DNA of 64,000 nucleotides from Cohnella hashimotonis (GTDB taxonomy: Bacteria; Bacillota; Bacilli; Paenibacillales; Paenibacillaceae). Positions 1 to 8,864 of this stretch are shown one piece after another (position 1 is the first letter of the stretch; each line of letters begins with the position of its first letter). The position numbers and the translations under genes are program-made. The stretch is from the NCBI RefSeq assembly GCF_030014955.1, contig NZ_JAGRPV010000002.1:327278-391277 (forward strand). The letters are read 5' to 3'. The notes under the pieces are model-generated. The model was not told where the DNA came from and ran no database searches. It saw only the letters and a program-made list of their open reading frames with translations.

Positions 1-1
1 G

Positions 2-688
2 CTGGAAGCGGCCATCACGGATCGCACGGCTGCGATCATGCTGGAGCTCGTGCAGGCCGAGGGCGGCGTCATCGTCGTCGAGCCCGAGTTCCTGCGCGGC
101 GTCCGCGAGCTGTGCGACCGCCACGGCCTGCTGCTCATCCTGGACGAAGTCCAGACGGGCATGGGCCGTACCGGCAAGCTGTTCGCGCATCAGCACTATG
201 ACGTGGAGCCGGACATCTTTACGCTCGCCAAAGGCATCGGCAGCGGCTTCCCGGTCGGCGCGATGCTCGGCAAGGAGAAACTTATCCCGGCCTTTACGGC
301 AGGCTCGCACGCGACGACGTTCGGCGGCACGCCGATCGCCTCGACAGTCGTGGCCGCCACGGTCGAGTCGATTCTGAAGCAAGACGCGCCGGCGCGCGCG
401 GCAGCTTCGGGCGAGTACTTGATCGCCAAGCTGAGCGAAAAGCTGCTGGATCTGCCGGTCGTCACCGAGATCCGCGGCCGCGGCCTGCTCATCGGCATCC
501 AGTGCACCGAGCCGGTCGCCGATTGGATCAGCGAGCTGCACAAGCGCGGCCTGCTCGTCGTCTCGGCGGGACCGACGGTCATCCGCCTGCTGCCGAGCCT
601 GCTCGTGTCGCGCGAGGACATCGACCGCGCGGTCGAGCTGATCGCTGCCGTCCTGACCGAGGCGGCCGCGGCCAAAACATCGAATTAA
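2..688 (+). CDS. argD: Acetylornithine aminotransferase, C-terminal part
   Basis: PLP-dependent enzyme that transaminates N-acetylglutamate semialdehyde to N-acetylornithine in arginine synthesis. The 5' end lies outside the window; the frame is open from base 2. Visible class-III aminotransferase landmarks are the LILDEVQTGMGRTG block (cofactor-binding Asp and neighbours), the TLAKGIGSG block carrying the Schiff-base lysine, and HATTFGGTP. The C-terminal small domain is complete and ends in a TAA stop. The following argF, argG and argH support arginine synthesis rather than another class-III aminotransferase role. A roughly 500-bp repeat-bearing gap separates it from argF, so the two need not share one transcript. 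Confidence 0.93.
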   Translation: MEAAITDRTAAIMLELVQAEGGVIVVEPEFLRGVRELCDRHGLLLILDEVQTGMGRTGKLFAHQHYDVEPDIFTLAKGIGSGFPVGAMLGKEKLIPAFTAGSHATTFGGTPIASTVVAATVESILKQDAPARAAASGEYLIAKLSEKLLDLPVVTEIRGRGLLIGIQCTEPVADWISELHKRGLLVVSAGPTVIRLLPSLLVSREDIDRAVELIAAVLTEAAAAKTSN

Positions 689-795
689 GCGAGCGCGGGT
701 GGCGCGCATCATCTTATGTGCAACTGCCCAACTCCGCTGCCGATCGCGCTTATCGGCTTAAGCCTTGCACTAGGGAGCAAGCCGGAGCAGGGGCA

Positions 796-976
796 AAACC
801 TGCAAATATGCAGCAATTTGCTTAAGAAAAGGGCTTCTCCGGGACAATAACTGCAAGTATACAGTTAATTTCTGCTGAGCGGCTCCCAAGGCGGCGCAGG
901 GGTAAAATAACTGCATAAATGCAGTTATCGTCACCCGAGGCGCACATTTGGGGGAAATAACTGCAGTTTGGCAGCT
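796..976. repeat. Four spaced palindromes, cluster 1 (family A)
   Basis: The gap 689-1190 has no convincing gene. It holds four imperfect palindromes of the form ATAACTGCA-N4-TGCAGTTAT, with cores at 800-813, 851-864, 911-924 and 961-974. Core centres are 51, 60 and 50 bp apart. The sequences between cores are unrelated by eye. The same arrangement recurs at 3671-3852. Short ORFs running through the cores are probably spurious. Function unknown; each copy could form a small hairpin in DNA or RNA. Confidence 0.85.
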
Positions 977-1147
977 AAGCGGATGGGCTGCGATGCACGC
1001 GGGGCGGATGGAAGTCCATTTACTTGCCAGGACGCTTCCGTCTGTGTCTGCGGTGGCGCGCATAGTCCTTCAGCATCCGGGCGAGCTCGCCTTTTCAGAG
1101 TAGCGCCCGGACGCTCGCTCCAGATAGGCTCCGCTCAAAACATTTCC

Positions 1148-1167
1148 GGGGCCGCAGCGCCCCTTTT
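1148..1167 (+). terminator. Short hairpin with T-run upstream of argF
   Basis: GGGGC (1148-1152) pairs with GCCCC (1159-1163) and is followed by TTTT, about 25 bp before the argF start. It could act as a weak terminator or attenuator in the argF leader. The stem is only 5 bp, so it may be chance. Confidence 0.3.
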
Positions 1168-1190
1168 ACATTGACCAAGGAGGTATCGCC

Positions 1191-2153
1191 ATGCCTAACC
1201 CGGCCGCAAACGCCGAAGAACTCGCCCAAGGCCTCAAAGGGCGGGATTTCCTGGGGCTCGTCGATTACCAGCCTGACGAGATCCGTTACCTGCTCGACCT
1301 CGCCATCGATCTTAAACACAAGCAGAAGTCCGGCGAAGTCTATCAACCGCTCAAAGGCAAGACGCTCGGCATGATTTTCGAAAAGTCGTCCACCCGTACG
1401 CGTGTATCGTTCGAGGTCGGCATGTTCCAGCTCGGCGGCCATGGCCTGTTCCTGAGCAAGAACGACATCCAGATGGGCCGCGGCGAGACGATCCGCGATA
1501 CGGCGCAGACGCTGTCGCGCTATTTGGACGGCATCATCATCCGTACGTTCGGCCATCGCAACGTTGTGGACCTGGCGCGCTCGGCGACCATCCCGGTCAT
1601 CAACGCGCTGTCCGACCAGTCGCATCCGTGCCAGGCGCTCGCCGATTATCAGACGATCCTCGAGCACAAGGGCAAGCTGGAAGGCCTCAAGGTCGCCTAC
1701 ATCGGCGACGGCAACAACATGGTGCATTCGCTCATGATCGGCGCAAGCAAGCTCGGCATTCACTTTGCCAGCGCGTCGCCGGAAGGCTATGAGCCGGATG
1801 CGGAGCAGGTGAAGCTGGCGCGCGAGTACGCGGCGCAATCCGGCTCCCGGGTCGACATCGTGCGCGACGCGCGCGAGGCCGTCGAGGGCGCCGACATCAT
1901 TTACACCGACGTGTGGGCGAGCATGGGCTTCGAGGAAGAACAGCAGGAGCGCGAGCGCGCGTTTAAAAACTACCAGGTCAACGAGGAACTGGCGAAGCAC
2001 GCCAAGTCCGATTACCTGTTCATGCACTGCCTCCCGGCGCACCGCGGCGAGGAAGTGAGCGAGGGCGTCATCGACGGCCCGCACTCCATCATCTTCGACG
2101 AAGCGGAGAACCGCCTGCACGCGCAAAAGGCCGTCATGGCCGCGATCATGTAG
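1191..2153 (+). CDS. argF: Ornithine carbamoyltransferase
   Basis: Joins carbamoyl phosphate to ornithine to give citrulline in the cytoplasm. At 320 residues it has normal family length. The carbamoyl-phosphate loop SSTRTR lies at residues 66-71, the HPCQ motif near residue 145, and the ornithine-binding [10 protein letters not shown] motif near residue 279. The ATG start follows AAGGAGG (1177-1183) at good spacing. argG lies 127 bp downstream in the same direction, and no strong terminator is seen between them, so argF-argG co-transcription is likely. No clear AhrC/ArgR operator was recognised by eye. Confidence 0.97.
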   Translation: MPNPAANAEELAQGLKGRDFLGLVDYQPDEIRYLLDLAIDLKHKQKSGEVYQPLKGKTLGMIFEKSSTRTRVSFEVGMFQLGGHGLFLSKNDIQMGRGETIRDTAQTLSRYLDGIIIRTFGHRNVVDLARSATIPVINALSDQSHPCQALADYQTILEHKGKLEGLKVAYIGDGNNMVHSLMIGASKLGIHFASASPEGYEPDAEQVKLAREYAAQSGSRVDIVRDAREAVEGADIIYTDVWASMGFEEEQQERERAFKNYQVNEELAKHAKSDYLFMHCLPAHRGEEVSEGVIDGPHSIIFDEAENRLHAQKAVMAAIM

Positions 2154-2280
2154 CATCCGACCCGCGCCGACTCGCGAGGCGGCGAACCGGAGCGCGGCGT
2201 TCGAGACGCAGCTTGCCGGAATCGCCGTCTCGTCGACGCGCATGTATCCATTTTCCAATAGAGGAGCGTTTATTCCCACC

Positions 2281-3519
2281 ATGGCAAAAGAAAAAATCGT
2301 GCTCGCCTACTCCGGCGGCCTGGATACCTCCGTCATTCTCACGTGGCTGAAGGAGACGTACGACGCAGAGATCATCACCTTCACGGCCGACATCGGCCAG
2401 AAGGAAGAGCTGGACGGCCTGGAGGAAAAAGCGATCAAGACCGGCGCCTCCAAGGTTTACATCGACGACCTGCAGGACGAGTTCGCCAAGGACTTTATCT
2501 ACCCGATGTTCCAGGCGGGCGCGCTCTATGAAGGCCAATACCTGCTCGGCACCTCGATCGCGCGTCCTTTGATCGCGAAGCGCATGGTCGAGATCGCCCG
2601 CGCCGAAGGCGCAACCGCCATCGCGCACGGCGCAACCGGCAAGGGCAACGACCAGGTCCGCTTCGAGCTGACCGCCGCTGCGCTAGCGCCTGACATCAAA
2701 GTCATCGCGCCATGGCGCGACGAGGCGTTCCGCGAAGCGTTTCCGGGCCGCGCCGAGATGATCGCTTACGCCGAGAAGCACGGCATCAACGTGCAGGCGT
2801 CCGCCGCCAAGCCTTACTCAATGGACCGCAACCTGCTGCACATCTCCTTCGAGAGCGGCATGCTCGAGGATCCGTGGTTCGACTCCAGCGCGGACGACGT
2901 GCAGGACATGTACGTGCTGAGCGTGTCGCCGGAGAAGGCGCCTGACCAGGCCGAGTATGTCGAGCTCGACTTCGAAGCGGGCAACGTCGTCGCCGTGAAC
3001 GGCGAGAAGCTGTCCCCGCTCGAAGTGATGAACAAGCTGAACGAGCTCGGCGGCAAGCACGGTATCGGGCGCGTCGACATGGTCGAGAACCGCTTCGTCG
3101 GCATGAAGTCCCGCGGCGTGTACGAGACCCCGGGCGGCAGCATCCTGTTCACCGCGCACCGCAAGATGGAGTCGCTCACGATGGACCGCGACGTCATGCA
3201 CCTGCGCGACTCGCTTATCGCGAAGTACAGCACGCTCGTGTACAACGGTTTCTGGTTCGCGCCTGAGCGTCTGGCGATCCAGGCGCTCGTGAACGAGAGC
3301 CAGAAGAACGTCACCGGCACCGTGCGCCTCAAGCTGTACAAGGGCAACATCCTGGCCGCCGGCCTCAAGAGCCCGGTCAGCCTTTACAACCCGCATATCG
3401 CCACAATGGAAGCCGACCCGACCCAGGCGTACGACCAGGGCGACGCGACCGGCTTCATCCGCCTGAACGCGCTGCGTCTCAAAGTATCGTCCGGCGTGAA
3501 CGGCGCTTCCGGCGTCTAA
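2281..3519 (+). CDS. argG: Argininosuccinate synthase
   Basis: Condenses citrulline with aspartate using ATP to give argininosuccinate. The N-terminal PP-loop AYSGGLDTS is at residues 9-17 and binds ATP. The protein is 412 residues, the usual size. The frame stays open upstream to an ATG at 2242, but the family normally begins [13 protein letters not shown], which matches the ATG at 2281; the upstream AGAGGAG (2259-2265) is rather distant from it. The gene follows argF and precedes a repeat-filled gap before argH. The C-terminal tail is ordinary. Confidence 0.96.
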   Translation: MAKEKIVLAYSGGLDTSVILTWLKETYDAEIITFTADIGQKEELDGLEEKAIKTGASKVYIDDLQDEFAKDFIYPMFQAGALYEGQYLLGTSIARPLIAKRMVEIARAEGATAIAHGATGKGNDQVRFELTAAALAPDIKVIAPWRDEAFREAFPGRAEMIAYAEKHGINVQASAAKPYSMDRNLLHISFESGMLEDPWFDSSADDVQDMYVLSVSPEKAPDQAEYVELDFEAGNVVAVNGEKLSPLEVMNKLNELGGKHGIGRVDMVENRFVGMKSRGVYETPGGSILFTAHRKMESLTMDRDVMHLRDSLIAKYSTLVYNGFWFAPERLAIQALVNESQKNVTGTVRLKLYKGNILAAGLKSPVSLYNPHIATMEADPTQAYDQGDATGFIRLNALRLKVSSGVNGASGV

Positions 3520-3551
3520 GACGAGCTAAGATCATGCGGTTTGTCCGCAGG

Positions 3552-3666
3552 CAACACCCGCAACACCCGCAACACCCGCAACACCCGCAACACCCGCAAC
3601 ACCCGCAACACCCGCAACACCCGCAACACCCGCAACACCCGCAACACCCGCAACACCCGCAACACC
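3552..3666. repeat. 9-bp minisatellite, about 12.8 copies
   Basis: Twelve exact copies of CAACACCCG plus a 7-base partial copy lie head to tail between argG and argH. In one frame they read as Pro-Gln-His repeats, but that ORF has no family and no good ribosome binding site, so it is not called as a gene. Perfect identity between units suggests recent expansion by slippage and possible copy-number variation between strains. Confidence 0.97.
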
Positions 3667-3670
3667 ACAG

Positions 3671-3852
3671 AGATAACTGCATTTCTGCAGTTATCTCGTT
3701 CCCTTTTCTAGCCGAAGAATGAATAGATGCAAATATGCAGTTATTTGACCGGATATCCGTTCATTTGCAGGGAACGCGGTACATTAGCTGCACATATGCA
3801 GTTAATCGCCATTCGCCTAAGCCATGCCGTTCATTCAGCTGCATATTTGCAG
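3671..3852. repeat. Four spaced palindromes, cluster 2 (family A)
   Basis: This is a second set of four ATAACTGCA-N4-TGCAGTTAT palindromes. Cores are at 3677-3690, 3727-3740, 3788-3801 and 3839-3852, with centres 50, 61 and 51 bp apart, almost the same spacing as cluster 1. The first copy is perfect over 11-bp arms (3671-3681 and 3686-3696). Together with the minisatellite it fills the 456-bp gap 3520-3975, in which no gene is supported. Confidence 0.85.
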
Positions 3853-3975
3853 TTATTCGCATGAGGCGTGCAACGCGGAGTTGCCGGACAAGCGTGCAGC
3901 AGCGCGATCGCCGGCTTATCCGCATGAGCGACGAAAAGGGCAGCACGGAACTTTAGAGAGGGGCTAACTAGCGTC

Positions 3976-5391
3976 ATGAGCAAGCTGTGGGGCGGCCGGT
4001 TTACGAAGAAGACCGACCAGCTGGTTGAAGAATATACGGCGTCGATTACGTTTGACAAGGAACTGGCCGAAGAGGATATCCAGGGCAGTCTCGCGCACGT
4101 AACGATGCTGGGACGCTGCGGCATTCTGCCGCAAGAGGACGTCGAGACGATCAAGGCGGGCCTGCTCAAGGTGCAGCAGCGCATCCGCAGCGGGGAGCAG
4201 CAGTTCCTGATCGCCGACGAAGACATTCATATGAACATCGAGAAGGCGCTGATCGAGGAGATCGGCCCCGTCGGCGGCAAGCTGCACACCGGACGCAGCC
4301 GCAACGACCAGGTCGCGACCGACATGCACTTATACCTGCGCAAGCGCGTCGTCGAATTCATCGGCCTGCTGTCCAAGCTGCAAGAGGCGCTGATCGGCCA
4401 GGCCAAGGCCAACCTCGACACGATCGTGCCGGGTTACACGCATTTGCAGCGCGCGCAGCCGATTCTGTTCGCCCATCATCTGATGGCGTACGTGTCCATG
4501 TTCGGCCGCGACATCGAGCGTCTGCAGGACAGCTACAAGCGCATTGACGCACTACCGCTCGGCGCCGGAGCGCTCGCGGGCACGACGTTCGCGATCGACC
4601 GCCTGTACACGGCGGAGCTGCTTAACTTCGGTCGCGTTTACGAGAACAGCCTCGACGCCGTCAGCGACCGCGATTTCATCGTCGAATTCCTGGCAGGCGC
4701 ATCGCTCATCATGACGCATCTGTCGCGCCTGAGCGAAGAGCTGATCCTCTGGTCGAGCACGGAGTTCCAGTTCGTCGAGTTGGACGACGCGTTCTGCACG
4801 GGCTCGAGCATCATGCCGCAAAAGAAAAATCCCGACGTGCCCGAGCTTGTGCGCGGCAAGACGGGACGCGTGTACGGCAACCTCGTCGGCCTGCTGACCG
4901 TGCTCAAGTCGCTGCCGCTCGCCTACAACAAGGACATGCAGGAAGACAAGGAAGGCATGTTCGACACCGTGAAGACGCTGCAGGGCGCGCTCCAGCTGTT
5001 CGCGCCGATGATCGCGACGATGAAGGTGCGCAAGGACAAGATGCGCCGCGCCGTCGACCAGGACTTTTCCAACGCGACCGATATTGCGGACTTCCTCGTG
5101 AACAAGGGGCTGCCGTTCCGCCAGGCGCACGAGGTCATCGGCAAGACGGTGCTGTACTGCATTCAGCAGAACAAGTTCCTGCTTGATCTTACGTTGGACG
5201 AGTTCAAGCAGTTCTCCGAGCTGTTCGACGATCGCATCTACGAGACGCTGAAGCCGGAGACTGTTGTCGCCGCGCGCAACGTTTACGGCGGCACGGCCGC
5301 GAACCAGGTAAACGATGCGATCGGTCGCGCGGAGGCCGCGCTGGCGCAGACGCAAGCCTGGACGGAGGAGTACGCCGAGAAAAGCCGCTAG
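3976..5391 (+). CDS. argH: Argininosuccinate lyase
   Basis: Splits argininosuccinate into arginine and fumarate, the last step of the pathway. It is 471 residues, the usual size for the fumarase/aspartase superfamily. The superfamily signature [12 protein letters not shown] is at about residues 276-287, and the N-terminus MSKLWGGRF is typical of ArgH. The ATG follows GAGAGGGG, slightly distant. A strong terminator lies at 5463-5513, so argH closes the arginine cluster. The repeat-filled gap upstream suggests its own promoter, but none was identified with confidence. Confidence 0.97.
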   Translation: MSKLWGGRFTKKTDQLVEEYTASITFDKELAEEDIQGSLAHVTMLGRCGILPQEDVETIKAGLLKVQQRIRSGEQQFLIADEDIHMNIEKALIEEIGPVGGKLHTGRSRNDQVATDMHLYLRKRVVEFIGLLSKLQEALIGQAKANLDTIVPGYTHLQRAQPILFAHHLMAYVSMFGRDIERLQDSYKRIDALPLGAGALAGTTFAIDRLYTAELLNFGRVYENSLDAVSDRDFIVEFLAGASLIMTHLSRLSEELILWSSTEFQFVELDDAFCTGSSIMPQKKNPDVPELVRGKTGRVYGNLVGLLTVLKSLPLAYNKDMQEDKEGMFDTVKTLQGALQLFAPMIATMKVRKDKMRRAVDQDFSNATDIADFLVNKGLPFRQAHEVIGKTVLYCIQQNKFLLDLTLDEFKQFSELFDDRIYETLKPETVVAARNVYGGTAANQVNDAIGRAEAALAQTQAWTEEYAEKSR

Positions 5392-5462
5392 GCTTAGCGG
5401 CAAACGAGGCGCGAAAGCTAGCCTAGCTATAACGTTCGACCGGCCGATACGCAGCATCGTTT

Positions 5463-5513
5463 CCCGTCAATGTCGGCGCCTTCGGGGGCGCAGCGTTGAC
5501 GGGACTTTTTTTG
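5463..5513 (+). terminator. Rho-independent terminator after argH
   Basis: CCCGTCAA (5463-5470) pairs with TTGACGGG (5496-5503) around a GC-rich inner stem, followed by a T-run. Confidence 0.85.
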
Positions 5514-5675
5514 CATGGAACTTTTGGCCGCTTGGATTAAACCGCTCTGCGACTGGAGTTCCTGCGCGGCGTCCAGCGAGCGGAGCACGGAACTTGATCG
5601 GAAAAGCGTGCGGCGCCTATACTTTGGATAAGGAAGCTTCGTCGGCATACGCCGGCGAGGGAGGAGCGTGTAGAG

Positions 5676-6503
5676 ATGGAAGACCAGCTGCAGCGCAAGT
5701 CGCTCGGCGATTTTCTCAAATCCCGCAGGGCGAGCTTGTCGCCGCAAGCGTTCGGATTCCGCGACGGATTCAGCCGCCGGCGTACGCCGGGCCTGCGCAG
5801 GGAAGAAGTCGCCCAGCTCGCCGGCGTCAGCCTGACCTGGTACACATGGCTCGAGCAGGGCAGAGAGATGTCCGCCTCGCACGAAGTGCTCGAGAGCATC
5901 GGCAACGCGCTGCAGCTCACGACGGCCGAACGCCAGTACCTGCACCGGCTGAACGGGCGCCAAGCCCCGCAAGCCGCGCCGGAAGCGTCTCCGCTCACCG
6001 AGGCGTTTCTCGAGATGGTACGGACGATGCCGTACCCGTTTTTTGTGATCGACCCGCGCAACCGGCTCGTCTCCTGGAACGCGCTCGCTTGCGAAATGGT
6101 TATGGATTTCGCCGCCATTCCGGAAGAAGAACGGGTCATGCTGAAGCTGATCTTCCTCCATCCGGCGTTTCGGGAACGCGTCGTGAACTGGGAGCAGTCG
6201 ACGAAGCTCGCGCTCGCTTATTATCGCAAGCATTACGATTTGATCGCGGATCAGGGCTGGTACGCGGAGCTCGTCTCCGAGCTTCAGGCGCGGAGCGAAC
6301 CGTTCGCGGACTGGTGGGCCCGGCACGAAGTGGGGGAGAAGAACGGTATGCGCGTCGACATCGCCCATCCGGCGCTCGGCCTGCTCCGCTTCGAGGTCGT
6401 CACCTTCAGCCAGATCAACGATCTCGAGGCGTACATATGCTGTATGTACGTTCCGCTTCCCGGTTCGGGTACGGCGGAAAAGCTGACGGGACTGAAGCTA
6501 TAG
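5676..6503 (+). CDS. Helix-turn-helix regulator with MmyB-type ligand domain
   Basis: A predicted cytoplasmic transcription factor of 275 residues. An XRE-type HTH spans about residues 10-85, with the RRTPGLRREEVAQLAGVS stretch typical of actinobacterial/Firmicute MmyB-like regulators. The rest matches the MmyB ligand-binding fold (PAS-like), including FVIDPRNRLVSWN and WWARHEV. Such proteins often control a neighbouring oxidoreductase, and a quinone-oxidoreductase-like gene lies 262 bp downstream in the same orientation. The effector is unknown. The ATG follows GGGAGGAG at suitable spacing. A terminator at 6574-6605 separates it from the next gene. Confidence 0.88.
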   Translation: MEDQLQRKSLGDFLKSRRASLSPQAFGFRDGFSRRRTPGLRREEVAQLAGVSLTWYTWLEQGREMSASHEVLESIGNALQLTTAERQYLHRLNGRQAPQAAPEASPLTEAFLEMVRTMPYPFFVIDPRNRLVSWNALACEMVMDFAAIPEEERVMLKLIFLHPAFRERVVNWEQSTKLALAYYRKHYDLIADQGWYAELVSELQARSEPFADWWARHEVGEKNGMRVDIAHPALGLLRFEVVTFSQINDLEAYICCMYVPLPGSGTAEKLTGLKL

Positions 6504-6573
6504 CGTAAATAAGCCGTTCGAATCGTTAGACATTCGAATCCGACATCCCATTCCAATGCCCGTCCTATGCTTC

Positions 6574-6605
6574 GCCCAAGGCTCGTCAAGCGCCTTGGGC
6601 TTTTC
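6574..6605 (+). terminator. Rho-independent terminator
   Basis: GCCCAAGGC (6574-6582) pairs with GCCTTGGGC (6592-6600), followed by TTTTCGCTTTTT. Confidence 0.85.
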
Positions 6606-6765
6606 GCTTTTTCACGACGTATTTCCTTGTACTGCGCCGGTTCGATCCTGTTAGCGATCATAATAGCTTAACTAAAATCTGGCTGGCCGCCGGCCGCGCG
6701 CGTAAAGTAGGGACTAAGGCAAACGCCGCATTCCAAACAAACGATCAAAAAGGAGCGAACGAAGC

Positions 6766-7749
6766 ATGCAAGCATTCGTCGTGGAACAAACGGGAGACCA
6801 ACGGATCATGAGACTGCAGGAAAGACCGAACCCGGAGGTATTGCCGGGGAAATTGACGATCGATGTCGTCTACGCCGGCGTCGGCATGATCGACTCGCTG
6901 CTCAGCAGGGGTTACCTTGGGCTGCCGATGCCGTTCGTGCCGGGGCTCGAAGTATCCGGCTACGTCCGCGCGATCGGCGAAGGCGTCGAGGGCTTTAAGA
7001 TCGGCCAGCCTGTCGTCGCGTTGACGCTGACCGAGCTGGGCGGCTACGCATCGGTCGTCACCGCGCAGCCCGAGCTGACAGTGCCGTTGGACGGACCGCT
7101 GGAAGGCCTCGGAATGGACCGGGCGGCTGCGCTCGCCGTCAACGCCGCGACGGCGTACCTGGCGGTCAAGCGCGTCGCGCAAGTGGAGCCGGGTCAGCAT
7201 GTGCTCGTGCATGGCGCGCTAGGCGGCTTGGGAAATCTGGTCGGGCAGGTCGCAAGACGGGAAGGCGCGGGTCTGGTGCTTGGCACGGTAGGCAGCGCCG
7301 CCAAGCGGGATGCCGCTAGCGGGGAGATATACGATAAGCTGCTGCTGCGCGGCGAGTTCGCGGAGGAGACGCTGCGGCTGACCGGCGGCAAAGGCGTGCA
7401 CCATGTGTTCGACCCGGTCGGAGGCGTGACCAGGACGCGCAGCTTCGAGACGCTTCAACCGCTCGGTCGTCTCGTCCTGCTCGGCAATGCCAGCGACGAG
7501 GCGGATACGGAGCTGCGGCTGAACGAAGCTTGGCTCGGCAACCGGGCCGCGCTGGGCTTGAACATCGGCGCCTACGCGGCGTTTGCGCCGAATGCCGTAG
7601 GCGAGGCGATGTACCAGGCGCTGGCGATGGCCGCGCGAGGCGAGCTGGAAGCCGACATCTACGGCGTGTATCCGATCGCGGAGGCCGAGCGGGCTATCAG
7701 GTTGCTGGAGCAAGGGGGCACGACGGGCAAGCTGCTACTTCGCGTCTGA
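6766..7749 (+). CDS. Zinc-type alcohol dehydrogenase / quinone oxidoreductase-like protein
   Basis: MDR-superfamily NAD(P)H-dependent oxidoreductase of 327 residues. The N-terminal GroES-like domain contains the PFVPGLEVSGYV segment. The Rossmann part has the glycine-rich GALGGLGNLVGQVA motif near residue 148. No catalytic or structural zinc cysteines are evident, which favours a zinc-free quinone-oxidoreductase (QOR) type over an alcohol dehydrogenase. The substrate cannot be told from sequence. The ATG is preceded by AAAAAGGAGCG. The upstream MmyB-like regulator is a plausible controller. The gene is convergent with the LysR gene at 7799-8686. Confidence 0.85.
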   Translation: MQAFVVEQTGDQRIMRLQERPNPEVLPGKLTIDVVYAGVGMIDSLLSRGYLGLPMPFVPGLEVSGYVRAIGEGVEGFKIGQPVVALTLTELGGYASVVTAQPELTVPLDGPLEGLGMDRAAALAVNAATAYLAVKRVAQVEPGQHVLVHGALGGLGNLVGQVARREGAGLVLGTVGSAAKRDAASGEIYDKLLLRGEFAEETLRLTGGKGVHHVFDPVGGVTRTRSFETLQPLGRLVLLGNASDEADTELRLNEAWLGNRAALGLNIGAYAAFAPNAVGEAMYQALAMAARGELEADIYGVYPIAEAERAIRLLEQGGTTGKLLLRV

Positions 7750-7798
7750 CCGGAAGGAGGCAGCTCAAAGCCTCAAGCTCCAAAATCCCCAATTTCAA

Positions 7799-8686
7799 CT
7801 ACACCCCCAGCTTCGCTCGCATAAAATCGATAAAAGCCGCCGCCTGGCGAACCGGTTCATCCTCCTTCCGATAAACAAGGCAGATCCGGCGGACGCTGAC
7901 CTTGCCGGGCAGCTCCCGCAGCACGAGCTCGCCGGACAACTCCTCCCTGCGTGCGCTGCGCCGCGGCAGGATGCCGATCCCCATGCCGTGTTTGACCGCT
8001 TCCTTGATCGTTTCGATCGCGCCGAGCTCCATCCGGATTTGCCAGTTCAAGCCGTTTTCCGCCGCCCATCGTTCGGACAGCCTGCGCGAGGTCGAGCCGC
8101 CCTCGTGCACGAGGAACGGCTGTCCCTGCAGGTCCTCGATCCCGATCTCGCCCACGGCCAGCGGGTGAAAGGGCGCGAATGCCAGCGTGAGCGGATCCTC
8201 GCCGAGCGGAATGACATTGAGCCCGGGATAGGGTTCCTCGGACAGGGAGACGACGGCGACGTCGACCTCGAAGCTCTCGAGCAGGGCGAGCGCATCTCCG
8301 GCCTGCTTGACGGTCAGCGTCGGCAGCGCCAGCGGGTACTGCATCTGGAATTCCGCCAGATATGCGGGCAGGAAGTAGGTGGCCGGCGTATAGCTGGCCC
8401 CGATCTTCAGCCTGCCGCGGCCTTGCTCGCGGTAGTCGGTCATCAGCTGCGAGGCTTCGTCCAGCAGCGCCGAGATTTTGGCGGCGTAAGGGAGCAGCGC
8501 CTCGCCTGCATCGGTCAGGCGCACGCGACCGGCTTGCTTGCGGAACAGCGATAGGCCGACCGACTGCTCCAGCTTCTGCATGTGAAAGGTGACGGTGGGC
8601 TGCTTTAAGCCGAGCGAGGAGGCCACTTCCGTCAGGCTGCGGCCGTCCGCGGCTTGCATGAAAATTCGAAGCTGTTGGGGATTCAT
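7799..8686 (-). CDS. LysR-family transcriptional regulator
   Basis: A 295-residue LysR regulator. The winged HTH is at residues 1-60 (FMQAADGRSLTEVASSLGL then QPTVTFHMQKLE), followed by a linker helix and a periplasmic-binding-protein-like effector domain. It is transcribed away from the ABC-transporter operon that begins at 8865, the classic layout for a LysR protein that controls its divergent neighbour and itself. The AT-rich gap between them holds partly symmetrical ATAG/CTAT elements. The effector is unknown; it resembles CysL/YwfK-type regulators only in a general way. Confidence 0.92.
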   Translation of the reverse strand: MNPQQLRIFMQAADGRSLTEVASSLGLKQPTVTFHMQKLEQSVGLSLFRKQAGRVRLTDAGEALLPYAAKISALLDEASQLMTDYREQGRGRLKIGASYTPATYFLPAYLAEFQMQYPLALPTLTVKQAGDALALLESFEVDVAVVSLSEEPYPGLNVIPLGEDPLTLAFAPFHPLAVGEIGIEDLQGQPFLVHEGGSTSRRLSERWAAENGLNWQIRMELGAIETIKEAVKHGMGIGILPRRSARREELSGELVLRELPGKVSVRRICLVYRKEDEPVRQAAAFIDFMRAKLGV

Positions 8687-8864
8687 CGAACGTTCGCCCT
8701 CTTTTTCGTCGGATGACTGCTACTGCAAATATAGATTCTATCTATGATTTTATCAATATACATAGAGTATATTTAACTTCGATTTGTTATCCGCTTTACG
8801 CCATGCTGACAAACCCCCCTTAAAGTGAAGGTATCACGAACGATTACGAGGGGGATATCGAAAA
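8687..8864. promoter_or_regulatory. Divergent LysR/ABC-operon control region
   Basis: This 178-bp gap is clearly more AT-rich than its surroundings. Around 8730-8772 it contains ATAGATTCTATCTAT and a nearby CATAGAG, giving overlapping inverted CTATG/CATAG half-sites as expected for a LysR operator. GAGGGGG just before 8865 is the ribosome binding site for the binding-protein gene. No exact promoter could be fixed. Confidence 0.45.

Noticed and set aside
1095..2282. Long antisense ORF opposite argF, and similar long ones opposite argH, uvrB, U32, pcrB/pcrA and ligA
   Set aside because: They mirror the codon pattern of real genes in high-GC DNA, with Arg/Leu/Val/Asp-rich nonsense composition and no start signals.
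3534..3722. Pro-Gln-His repeat ORF across the minisatellite, and a Cys/Gly repeat ORF on the other strand
   Set aside because: Open only because a 9-bp unit without stops is repeated; no good ribosome binding site, and it ends in palindrome DNA.
796..3852. CRISPR array for the spaced palindromes
   Set aside because: Only four copies per cluster, variable cores, unequal spacing, two clusters split by genes and no cas genes.
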